Positions 21,128 through 33,300 of a DNA stretch of 64,000 nt are shown piece by piece (position 1 is the stretch's first letter; each line of letters opens with the position of its first letter). The stretch comes from Rhynchonema sp. JSB1_4 (lineage: Eukaryota > Nematoda > Chromadorea > Monhysterida > Xyalidae). A program made the translations under genes and the position numbers. The notes beneath the pieces are model-generated. The model saw only the letters and a program-made list of their open reading frames with translations, did not search any database and was not told where the DNA came from. The DNA is taken from NCBI GenBank assembly GCA_030248065.1, contig JASAMV010008060.1, positions 1-64,000 of the forward strand, given 5' to 3'.

Positions 21128-22084
21128 CTAGTCGCGGTCCTTGTACAGCGGATGTTCAAAATCTTCCTGGTTCATCCGGTGTACTAATTTGTTGTATTCG
21201 CCCAACATGCCGTCTGGGATAACGCCCTGGTACCTGATGGGCAGGTATCCGAGCAAAGATGGGGCTAGCGTGATGATTTGGTCCTCGTGCGCCCAGTACG
21301 GCATGACCAGGAAATAGTGGCAATATCTCCTATAGTGTGGCCTCAACAACTGTGTACAGGCAGCGCAGCCGAGCAGGATCTGAGGTTCTGGCATTAGGAG
21401 GTCCTGTGTGAGATTGTGAGCAAAGCAGTTGACCAGGTGCAGCCTCCAACGGGTGAGCATATCCATTTCGCCATCAGATATTTTCTGCGTCTGCAGGCGC
21501 TCATCGAACCCTAGACTTTGTCGCACGCGCTCATGGCATGGCACTATGTAGATTTGCAGCGCCGTAACAGGGCCGCGCCGCTCGTGTGCTGGGTTGCCGA
21601 AAGGGTACTGCACACAGATCACAGCTGAACGCAACACACAGGCAGCCCGTTTGGGTGCACATGGATTGCCAAGTGCATCCACATGCATGTCATGACGACC
21701 GTCGGGCTCGATATCCAGTTTTTCGGCGACTTCCTGCTTGATGTATGAGTGCTGTAATGATCGCAACAGGTGGGCATAGCGGAACTTGTAATATTTCAAT
21801 CCGAGTTTTTCATTACAGACTGAGATGTGCGCAGGGAGTGTCTTGTCCAGGTTATCAGCTACGCACCAACGATCATAGCCTAGTTCACGGAAATGGCTCG
21901 GCACTTTGTTGTTTGTGGTAGTGTTTTGTGCCTTGGGCTTAGGCACTGACTGCGCGGATGTACTGGCGCTGTCAATAGAAATCAGTGAAAAACGTGCGTC
22001 CAAATCCGAGTCATCTGTGCTCTGATCGTCCTGCTGCTGAGAGCTGCACGCAGCACCTGAATGGCATGGTTCTTCCCTTTGCAT
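21128..22084 (-). CDS. Accessory ORF 1: second aspartic-protease-fold-like protein, no catalytic Asp
   Basis: 318 aa from the first ATG (22082-22084). The open frame extends to 22201, and an acceptor-like CAATCTAG at about 22120-22127 would give a spliced start. It matches accessory ORF 2 in three blocks: RWCVADNLDKTLP against RWFVSQNFHEAIP, HSYIKQEVAEKLDIEPD against HNFICAKLARKLDLQPE, and LAPSLLGYLPIR against LVPSLVGIIPVR. The position of the catalytic Asp holds no Asp at all. Upstream of the core is a Ser/Asp-rich stretch (QQQDDQSTDDSDLDA). It starts about 0.6 kb after the end of the giant retroelement frame on the same strand. Function unknown; it probably arose by duplication of a retroelement protease. 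Confidence 0.55.
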   Translation of the reverse strand: MQREEPCHSGAACSSQQQDDQSTDDSDLDARFSLISIDSASTSAQSVPKPKAQNTTTNNKVPSHFRELGYDRWCVADNLDKTLPAHISVCNEKLGLKYYKFRYAHLLRSLQHSYIKQEVAEKLDIEPDGRHDMHVDALGNPCAPKRAACVLRSAVICVQYPFGNPAHERRGPVTALQIYIVPCHERVRQSLGFDERLQTQKISDGEMDMLTRWRLHLVNCFAHNLTQDLLMPEPQILLGCAACTQLLRPHYRRYCHYFLVMPYWAHEDQIITLAPSLLGYLPIRYQGVIPDGMLGEYNKLVHRMNQEDFEHPLYKDRD

Positions 22085-22676
22085 CTTTGACGGTGATTCT
22101 GATATGCAGGCGCACTGATCTAGATTGGATGCAAAATTGAGCAATACAAGCAATATACACAGTGCAGACTTTGGGGCACCAGCCCAGCCAACCAAGCGCA
22201 CTCAACACTAAATGTGATATGAATTCACGAGATTAATGGATGGGCGCAACAAACAGAAGTATCAATTTACACAAATTGGGTTGATTTTTTCAATAGCTTG
22301 TTTAGGTGGAGTGGATGGCTTTTGAGAGTCCCAAACGCAAGTCAACGAGACACTTCGAAATTTAGCTGTACACAGATACAAATCAGGCAGTCACAAATTG
22401 CTGTATGAGTCGAGCGTACCGTGTTTGTGCTTTACACTGGGGTGTGAGGTTGTTACGTGTGGGTGTGGTTTAAGCTTTGTGCTAGCGCGTTGATTGGTTG
22501 TATTACTGAGCCAAGCGCTGTGCGTTGCCGTTGTTTCGCGTAAGCGTGTACTGTACACTGTTGATTATGTCGCATAAAAACGTACATAGTTTATTGGAAT
22601 ACACATACATTATAGTCAGCAATGACTTTATACAAAGAAATGGATTATACACTATGTACAGTTTATTTTAGTCCCT

Positions 22677-24390
22677 TTAATCCTTTTTACTCATGGCTGT
22701 TCGTCGGGACCGTCGCAGTTTGACAGACGACAGGCCCTTTCTCGCCCCTCGAAACTTTTCCATTACTGTTCCTGGGCATGAGATTAGCCATGCGCACATA
22801 ACTGGTATGTGCTGTGTGACCAAAATACCAATGCAAGGAATCAAACACATCACCATCAATAACAACAAAAGACCGATTCCGATAATCAATCCTGCCGTTA
22901 AAAGCCAATTTCCTGTCAGATTTGTGAAAATGTCACGCAAACTGAAGCCTTTCCACCCATCTGTTTGGTTATTGATGTTCGTTGTGATTGCGTTGTACAT
23001 GCCAGCTACTGCTTCCATAGGTATGAAATTTAACTGACCTGTTAAGTCGAAGTCGTTTCGTGAGCCGGAGCAGTGTGCGGTACATTTGATGTTCACGTGT
23101 GCTGTGCTGAAACTGAGTCGAATTGGTTCCGTATTACCCTTGGGCGTACACAACATTGAAAAAACATGCTCAGCTTTATTCCCGCACGTAATAGTCGACA
23201 AAACATCAAAATGACCGGAAGTGCATGTCACATTGGTCACTGCGGCAGTAACACAAGAGTAACAGCCCTTTAGTTCAGTGGCTTCCACCGAACAGGTGTC
23301 CAGGTGGATGACGTGTCTCATGTTAGCCGCTTGCATTTTCACGTTTACTTGCATCGACACAAATTGATGGTGTTCGACAACTACATCTAAGGGAGCGCGT
23401 GTTCTGATCACATAATTTTCGCTGCGCAGTGGTAACAGGAGCTCTTCGTTTTTGAATAACTTCCTGAAATCAGAATGGCTACACGTGCACGATGCGCTGT
23501 CCTTTGTCATATGACATTTACAGTTGTTTTGTGAGAATGAGCACTGCTCAGGGTGCATGTCGATTGCGGCCGCTTGCGTTTTGCACTGAAATGAACCGGG
23601 CAGTTCTGATTGATACGTACCTGCGGCTGCTACGTCGGTCAGTACGGTGCGTGAGCCATCTGAAACAAATGTTTTACTCAAAATCGGTAGCTCGGTGCCG
23701 ATTAGGCCCGTTAGCAACGAAAATTTGAAATTCAGCCATTTTTCGCTTTGTCCCGGGGTTAGTATAAACGGGTGTTCTTGTGTGCGGTTAGCCGTTATAA
23801 ATTTTGCTAGCAAACTTACGCGTAGCGTGAAGGCTGGGCACTGGAAAATTTGATAAACGTGATTATCTTGTTCTTTAGCGAAGATTTTATAAAAAATACA
23901 GGCTGCCTGGTGGAAAAAACATGAATTTCCCCATCCACCAGGTGAGTGTTCGCAATAGGTAAATCCAGGTCTTTTTTCCGAGATGCCATGCGCGAATTCC
24001 TTTATTTTGGTGTCGTGCTTCACGTGCGAGCAATCGTTACCAATATCACCGCAGGTTCCAGCATTTGCGCATCGTTTGCTGCTGACAACCTCCAATTTCA
24101 CGTTTCGACTGAAATAGCTTGATTTCGGGTGACATTGAAAGTACACCTGTTTACTTTCCAAACTCAGTTGTCCAAACGGGTCTTGTTTTTCAGTCATAAC
24201 AGTCAAGCATGCCTGTTGACCCCGAGGGACCAAATTTAGTTCAGCTTGAATGGATTGCTTGCATGTGATTTCGTTGTTGTTTTCAGCCGTTTTCTTGGTT
24301 ATTTCACATGAGGTGCTGTTGAACACGGACACAACGCTTTCACTACACGCATGTGTGCACTCAATCGTGGCAGTCAATATGATCGAGAGG
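22677..24390 (-). other. Envelope region, second glycoprotein: phlebovirus-G2-like (class II fusion type)
   Basis: This is the C-terminal domain of the polyprotein. A signal-like hydrophobic run ending at CTHA (near 24345-24400) is followed by a Cys-rich ectodomain. It contains HSPGGWGNSCFFHQAAC (about 23900-23950), which corresponds to the fusion-loop region in this family. N-glycosylation sequons are present (for example NVT, NRT). A single membrane segment (GLIIGIGLLLLLMVMCLIP) and a basic cytoplasmic tail end the protein. The similarity to phlebovirus Gc-type proteins is recognised by motif pattern, not by a search. Confidence 0.7.
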
Positions 24391-27300
24391 CATAGCAAGC
24401 TTGTTGTTGACTTGCTAATGCGCTTTTTTGAAGGTGACCTGCGTTGACGACTAGTTGCGGTCCGTTGAGTGCTGCTTTTCTTTGTTACATGGGAAAGCGC
24501 ACGAGCCTGACGGACTGTTTCGTGTACGCTTGAAGTCGGTTGTTCCGTCATTGGTATGGGTTGATAGATTACGCTGGTGTCACTGTGTCTTTGTTCTTTG
24601 TTACTGCAGCAGCGGACGCAAAGCTTGTAGCAACCCAGACAGGCAGACGCAACGTGTCTAATTACGATTGCACAATAACGCGCGCATTTGCTGAGGCAAT
24701 AGAGACTAATCAGGCCAAAGTAAGCTAACACTACCCAGACGAGAACAATGATCCAACCGGCACACGAAATATTCAAAATGTGCTCGGTGCATAGAATGCA
24801 CTCAATCAATTCACAAAGGGGTTTGCCTTCACAAGTGATACCAAAATGTCTTTTCATTTCCCCAAACTGGTACAACTTCACGCTGACAGTGTATTGTGAC
24901 TGAGACGAGACTTCTTTGGGGAGCAGCATTGTTTGGCTTTTCGGTTTGTCGAAATAGAAGCAATATGGTGTGGAACATACGTGTGCTCTGCCCAATTTCA
25001 GGCCTTCGGCCACAGTTAGGTTCACGCCGCCCGGTACACAGGTCAACGCAACCTGATCTGGAGAAAACTCAATCACTTCCGGGGTATCTTTGAACGGATA
25101 CACGGATAGCGAGATCTCCGCCCAGGCTCTGAGCGGGATTTTGATATCTCTCACGGTTAGAATTGCACTGGTAATAGGTTGTGAGTCATAAAAACAGTAT
25201 TTGCCTGTGTATTCGTCTGAACATTCGTGTTCTTCGCAGTATGCTTCACTGCCGCTGGTCTTTGTGCCCTGTCCGATGCAGGTAAACATCGTGGTCTTGG
25301 GGTAGTATTCACTCAATCGTAAACCGTTCACGTAGTGTGTGGTGTCACTATCATCGCTCAATGTTTGAATTTTATACATGAGCATCGAAATTGGCTTGGC
25401 TGCGCAATCTGGGCTCGGTTTCAGGCTGCAATACTGTGGTTGAACTTGTTCGAGCACTGTTTGCACTGGCTCACTGGTTTCCGGCATTTTTCCTTCATAG
25501 TGGCTGCAATCGTCACTCCACGAAGGACACTGGCAACCAGGAACGATTGTAGCACATGTGCCGTTGGAGTAGAATACTCCCGGGGGGTTATTGTGCTGGA
25601 ACAGACAAGGCTCCTTTTGTTTGGGGAGACATTTCATTTCATCGCAGCGAACAAAACGATCACAGTATAAGTCTAATTGTGGCCCGAAACGATACACGAC
25701 CAAGCTAGCCCTTTGGCATTTGATGCTGCGTTCTGGCAGTAGATCCTGTATGATTCTCAATTCAGGAGGGCACTCTTTTCCCTGAGCTAGAGGCAGTTGA
25801 CCTGCCAGTAGCCAGATTGTTATGATAGTTACAGCAACGTACGCCAATGTTTGAGCCGTTGGTGGTTTGTGATAACCTTTGTTTTCTGGTCTTTTGTAAC
25901 GTGCTTCACGGATGTTGTGTCTGACGTTTTCTGGATCTTCTTGTTCATTTTGTTCATCAGATGTTTCTTCACGGTCAGTTGAGTCGTTGTCACTTGGGTT
26001 TCGGTTGATTTGTCTGCGATTGGGTGTCAGTATCGCACGGTTCGCGGAGCTGGACCATTGTAGCTTGGGTGCTAGTGGAGTCACGAAGATAGCGTGAGCT
26101 ATCACCGTTTCTGGTAATATGGTCACGATTTGGTTTCCACGATTGTAGACCGTGATGCACAACGTTTGATCGGGTTGAAGCGCAATCAATGGATCAGTTG
26201 GCGGGAACACGCAACGCAGCTTCAATGCCAAGCTGGGCAACAATACCAATGACATGTGCTGTTTAAATTGGATGTGAGTCGATATTAGCATCACGTTGCC
26301 TGGTAGTATTGAAAGCGATTCTACAGCGTGTAGGTCGAAACAGTTCTGAATGTAGGACGATGTGCTTTGATTCAATGATGGCAGTTTAGCATCTTGGTGC
26401 GTTCTGACACAGACGATCGTAGTTGGTTGTGGCAAATGGTGACAGCCCATTTCTTTGGCGTCCAATAGTGCTTTGGCGGTTTTAAAAACACACACAGTTA
26501 AAAGTGCAGCTAAAATGGCATTGACGATCATCAAGCATGACGTCGTTGGGGTGTCGGTTGGTCCCACAACCACACCAGAATTCGTCGCGTCGGCACAATC
26601 GATGAACAGCAGCAGCGTCATCAAGATGACGGCTATAGAGGTTTTCAGTAGCCCGTCAGATGTTTGTTGTATACGAGTCGAACCATGTCCATCTCCGTTG
26701 GCGAATCGAATTGCCTGGTCTTCACCCTTGGTATCCGGTGCCTCGTGGTCCATCTGCGGTTCTTCGTGATGTTCCGGTGGTCCGGGAAACCCCGTTGACG
26801 TCAAAATTAGGATGATGACCAGAATCGTGACGACAAACGCAAGACCAAGGGGGGCTTGCAGCCAAATTTGTGACGTTTCGTTAACGGTCGTGTCGTTACT
26901 GTTGTTTCCTTCCACCGCGGAAACGCATAGCAGTAGGATCGTCATGATGGTCGTTAGGATCACGTTGCCTCTGACAGGGATGATAAGTGGCGACATATTG
27001 ACCGCTTCACTTGCATCTGAATAACAGTCGTTGTCGCTGGATTCCCAATCACTGGATGGTTGAGAACCACTTTCATCGTTCGCTTGTCGGTTCCTTTTGT
27101 CAATCTCGCCTGTCTGTGGATTGGGTGGGACAATCAGATACTTGTAGCCGATGACGACCATAGGTTGCGCTGCTGGTTCAACATCTTCAGGCTCGGCATC
27201 GGTCCTCATGACTTGGTCTGCGCTCGATTTCAGAGCTTGGTATCGTGGTGGTATCTTCATGGTTAGTTCTTCGTCAACCAGAGCATTCACCAGTTGGGGT

Positions 27301-30300
27301 TCCTCTCGAACGGATCGGTGCCACGCGAAAGTGACGTAACGTTGCGGGTTTGGATTATCTTCTTCCCGTGCCACCATAAATGTGTTCAAGCGCAGTTGGT
27401 CGACGAACTGCTGGGCGACTCGAGATTCGTTGCGAGAAAAATCCGCCACACTGTGAGGCGCATACCGCATGTTCGGTTTGTTTGGATGTGTGGCGATCAC
27501 TGTCACGTGCGGATCCTTTCGTTCGGTAGCGAAGCCCTTGACCATATCACGATGCCGTCCTCCATTCATTTCTTCGTCGTCTTGGTGGTTTGTTGGCGAT
27601 TCCGTTTTCTCTGGTGGTCCGTTATCCTCTTGAGGCGGGTCCAAGTATTTCCACAGCAATTCGCACAGTATCATAAGTGCATACGTAATCATCATTGAGG
27701 TGACGATTTGCGGGATAGTGATAATCGTGTCGCAATCGCAGTTCTGTTGAGCGGCCTTTATTGGCGTGATGGTGCTGAACAACGAGCCCGTCGCCAGATA
27801 GATGGCGGTGATTGGTGGACGCGAAAAGTGTACCGACCTCCTCGTGTCTCTTGACAGTGACCGGATTTCGTCTGGTTCGGTCTCGGTTTGCATCCACTGT
27901 TCGATTGATCGTTCAATGATCATGGCGTGGTCCTTCCAAAGTGATCGGTGGGTTTTCCAGGCCAAATTGAGTGGGCTTAAACCGGTTCGTACGGAATTGC
28001 TACTGCGAGCCCGTTTGTATGCTTGATACTGACGTTTGTATTCACGACGCGATTGGATGTGGCTGAGTAGCCAGTACCATTGTACTTTCAGCTTTTTCAG
28101 TCGAGCTCCTTGTCTCGATAATTTCAGTATCATTTCGTCAGCATTTTCCTTCAACTGGTAGAGTCGTTGCAGGTGGTCAAATCGACTTTCTTCGACCTTT
28201 CGGATTGTTTCTTGGTCTGGTGGTGCCTTAATCAGCAGTTCCTCTTCCAGGATCTGTCTGGCTTCTTCGATTCCACTTCGTACATTCGCTATTTGCTCTT
28301 CTATGGCTGCTTCGTGCATCCCGGCGGCGAGCTCCGACGCGAAATTGGCCATATTCGATTTATGTGCTTCGTTCTCCAGTTCTTGTTCGAGTGCAGCGAT
28401 ATCAATCGTGGATAGCTGCGGGTACTCGTCATCTTCTGACAGTTCTTCTGATGCGGCATCTTCATCTTCACTCGAATTTGTTTGGTCACTCAGATCCGAT
28501 TCGTAATAGTTCGGTCTGGTGTTGACCGAGCGGTCTGTTTGTTCCAGGTGTTGTCGACTTCTTGTTCTTGAACCGACAGGACCCTCGGCCGACGGCGATG
28601 GTTGGTGGTTCATCGTTGTTTGCGGCTGTGTAACACGGTCCATTTCGCATTCTTCGCCGGATGTTTCAAGCGGATACAGCTTCAGCAACGGTCGTCGTGT
28701 AATCCGACCGCTGGGTGCACGTATTTCCGCTGCTCTCACATGACCATCACTGCTGGTCAATAGTTTGGTGATTCTTGAAATTTGCCACATACCCCTGGGG
28801 GTCATGTCGGCTTGTACGAGAACCACATCACCGACCTTTGGTCCTTCATCGGCTAGGGACCGTCCTTGCTTGTGGAGTCCTTCTTTCCGGGCGCGTAGCG
28901 CTGGCAGGTACAGTGTGAGGAACATGTGCCAGAACTTGTCCAGGATCTCTTGATGTTGTGCGTATAACCGCAGCAATTTATGCCTTGGTTCGGGTGGTCC
29001 TGGATGGTATTCGTTCAGTGTCCCTTCCGCGTCGATCCGTGGCAGTCCGGTTCGTGCGTGAGGGTTCCACAAGTCTATCGGTCTCAGTGCGTCGACTTCG
29101 TTGGGTGTATTGCTGGTCGAGATGAGCGGACGTGAGTTGACGATGCTTTCGGTGGCTGCTAGCAATGTTCTAAACTGTGTGACGGTTAGAATTCGTTTGC
29201 CCTTGGCCACCTTGAGGCTTCGTTTCACGATGGAATTCAATCGTTCCGAGAACCCGATAGATTGTGGGAACTCTGGGACGATCGTGTGCCATTTGATGCC
29301 ACGATTGGTGCAGTAGTCGATCAGGTCGTCATGATTGCGAACCATTTCTGAGTTCTCTTCTGTCAGTTGTTGCCAGAGATTCCTGGTCATTAGGATCGGC
29401 GCGGCATTGTCGCTGCAGACGGTTGCGGGCTGACCGAGACGTGAGATGTATCGTTCGAACGCCAGCATGAATTCTTGTGCGGTCAGATCTTTCACTATGT
29501 CCAGAAATATATTGCGACTGACGTTGCACGAGTACTGGACGACCCAGTACTTTTTTCGCTGTTTGCAAGTGCAGTCACTCTCCAGGATAGTGGGTCCGAA
29601 CAGATCCACTGCCACGTGTTGAGCTACTTGTGCTCGATTGACTCGATTTGGCGGCAGTGCATTCATGATCGGCATCCTATACGCAGGTCCGTGATCCCTT
29701 CTGCACACGGAACAGTTCCGTATTGCGGATTTGATCATTGGCAGTCCTGCCGGAATCCAGTACATACTGTTCAGAGCAGACAGGACGTACTGTGGCGACG
29801 CGTGATTGTGTAATCGGTGGAAGTAGTCGACTACCAATTTCGTGAACAAGCTGTTCTTCGGCAATATCATTGGGTACTTGGCTTGTTGTGGCAAATCAGC
29901 CTTCCTGGTAATTCGGCTGTTCGACCTAATCACTTGTCTCTCATCCAAGTACAGATTGTGTTGGTTGACGAGTGCATGTTTGCGTCCATGTCGTATTGCC
30001 TCGTACACCTCGGGCATTGCGGCCTGTTGACTCTTTGACAAAATGAAGTCACGTGCGACTTTCATTTCCGGTGGTTGTATGGGTCCGGAATCTTCGATTT
30101 CGGCCATGAACTTCTGCAACAACGGCCATCGAGCTTGAGTGTCAGCCGAGACATTCAGCCAAAACTTTTTTCGGATGAACCGGAGCACATAGACTGTCGA
30201 CCGTAGCAGTCGCAGCAATTTTGAGAACGAGGCTACGTACTGCAACCATATGTTCTCTTCTGGCTCCGAATTCGCGGCCATTACCTCCTGTATTCGGGTC

Positions 30301-33300
30301 GCATCTCCTGGTGTAGCCTGGAGTTTGCTTGCTTCGTGTTCGTTTTTGATCGAGTCTTTCGTTTGACATTGGCCTCCTTCCGTCCCAAGTTCTTCAATCT
30401 TTGAATCGGCGAATATACCCATCATCAATTCGTCGTGATCCGGGAATGGTGGTTGATTTTCGTCCACTTCGATAATTTGGTCTGAGATCACCACATCGTC
30501 AACCAATTCGGGCTCATGTTGATCCATTGGTGTCTGGTCGTCGGCGTTGACGTATCCAGATTCAGTCGAATCCTCCGTCTGCATCGTTTCGATTTGTTGC
30601 ATCTCGATCGCTGACGCGTTGATTTCACAGGTTTCTTGTGATTGGCCTTTTCGTAGTTCAGACTCGAACTGTGATTTCGTTTCGCCGCCTAGGTCTTCAA
30701 GTGTTTCATTGGGCCACTGATCGACTGGCCCTGTCAGCCATTTTGGCCCTTGAAACCACTCCGATTCGTTCAATTCGTTGAGTGTGACACCGTTTCGTGT
30801 GAGAATGTCAGCGATGTTCATGTCAGAGCGAATGTAGTGACGAGTCACGTTGTCGATTGCCTTGATTTGGTTGATTCGGTTTCGGGTGAACACGCCCAGT
30901 TGTTTTTCGCTTCGAGTCCAGTGAAGAACGACTGAGTTGTCACTCCACGTGTGACTTGGACACTGGTCCGCAGACAAATTGAGTGCCTTGCGGCAGAACG
31001 CGATCATTCTCGTTGCGATTAGCAAGGCCATTAGTTCGAGTCTCACAATTGTAAATGGCTTGCCTTTGTTTGTTGGCGCGAGTCGCGTTTTCGCCATCAG
31101 TATGGCTACGTGTAGCTCTTGTGTGTCGAGTCGAACTGCTCGAAGATACAGGACCGTGCCATAACACGTCGGACTGGCGTCGCAGAAGGCATGTATTTGG
31201 TACATCCACCGTCCGTCTTCCGGGTCGATTCCGATCCATCTTGGGATCTTGATTTGTGAAGCTGACCGAATATGTTGGAGAATCTCCAGCCATTTTTCGA
31301 CCGTTTCAAATTCCAGTGGCTCATCCCAATCTTTGGACTGAGTCACGATTTGATGCAGCAATTGTTTGGCGGATATAAGAATGGGTGCTGCCAGTCCCAT
31401 TGGGTCGAAACACGAGTTGATGAACGAGAGAACCCTCCGCCGCGTCCAGGGTTCGTCCGGTGTTGGATCCTTGATCTTGTTCAGTCCGAGTACGTCGGTT
31501 TCGGCGTCATATGTGATGCCGAGTATTTTTGTCTGTGTGCCTTTCATTCGTTTCTTTTCCGGTACCCACTGACGAAATTCCTCGTTGGAGCTGATCCATT
31601 CTCGTAGATTCATGCTGGCCTGTTTGTGGAACACATCGTTGATTTCCGTGTACAGTTCTTTCGCCGTTGCGATGTTTGATACTCCTGTGCACAGGTTATC
31701 ACAGTAGAAGTGGTTGCGACATTTCTTCGTGAGTGGTCCACCCTTTTCGTCGATCAAGTATTTGATTGCGTAGTTTAGCAGGAAGGGACTGCTCACGTGA
31801 CCGAAGCACAGCCGTACGAACCAGTAGCAGACGATTCGTTTGTCGCGTAGATTGTTGTACCAGAAAAATCGAGTCAAATTGGAATTGAGTCTCGGTATAC
31901 GGAGCTGCAGGAACGCACGGGCGACATCGCTAATGAGCAGAATCGGGTAGGTTCGGACGCGAATTAGCGTTGCGAGTAGGTCTTCCAGCGAGGCGTCCCC
32001 GACAAGGTACAGCGCATTCAGTGATGGTTCTTCCATTGATCGTTGGGCGGAGCAGTCAAACACGGTGCGAATAGGCGTCGTTGGGTGATTTTCACGTATC
32101 ACTGAATGGTGTGCCACGTAATGGGCTGTCCATGTCGGGTCCAACTCGTTCTCGTCCGGTGCCGGTTCGATGATTCGCTGGTTCAGCATTTCTTCGAAAT
32201 TTTGATGATATTTGCCGAGCAAAGCCGGGTTTTCATGCAGTCTGCGAGCGATCGCCTTAAAACGGGCGAACGCAAGTTCCCGATTGCTTGGCAGTTTCGG
32301 CGCGTTCGGTCTTGGTGGGAACGACACTTCGATTCTTTGTTCATCGTGTTCGGCGTCGTACACGAAGCGGACTGTTTTATTGAAGTGTTCGATTGCCAGT
32401 TCTGTTTCGGACTTCATTTCTTGGTCGATGACTCCCGTGGCATCAAGAAGCAAGTGTGTGCGCAGGTCCTGGATTAACTGTTGGTATTCCATAGGACACA
32501 GTTCGCACACAGGTTGCATGCAGGACACGTTCGGTTGTTGCATTTCCTTTCGTGTGTCTGCTTTCTTGGTTTGCACGGCGATCATTGCCTCAGCCTCGGC
32601 CTGCTCCTTGTGGGCGCGATTATCGTCCTCTGAGTCGGCGTCAACCATCATGGCTACAGTTTCATCGTGTTTCACTGGTCGTCTCATGTCGAGATCGATA
32701 TCTGGGTTGTCGTCTTGATATGTTGTGAATGGGCGCACGATAGTCCCTTGTCTGGACGTTGTCGAGCCCACAATCAGGCGTCCGATCAAACTTTGGACGA
32801 TTGCGAGTCCGCTCGGCAGGGTTTGTGGCGCTTCCGACGGGTACCCGATATCTTCTCGACCGAAAATTACGGACGTGAAGGTACTCACCCCAAGAACGAC
32901 GTCGGGTCGACACAGAATCTTCTTAGTGCTGGGCTGCATAGACAACGTGTCGGTCAATTTGTGTTCTTTCAAGTACGACATGTCGTCATCCGACAGCGCT
33001 TGCACAGCAATTTTGCTAATCATGTCGTCTGAGTAAGCAATCGTTGCTTGGACGACCAGTGTTTTGTCATTACTTAATTTGATGGCGAATTTGACGCGAT
33101 TGTCGGCGACCTCAAACAAGAAACTCTCACGTTTGTTGGCCCTGAAGAGCCGGACTGAAATAGTTCCACAATTCGTTGATTCCAATTTCAGAGCTTTGGC
33201 CATTGTGGGACTAACCCAGTTTCGGGTACTACCGCAATCAAGGAATGCGTGTACAGACGAGCGCGTTTTGGGCTCCTCCGTGGAGCTCACTTTGATGCGG

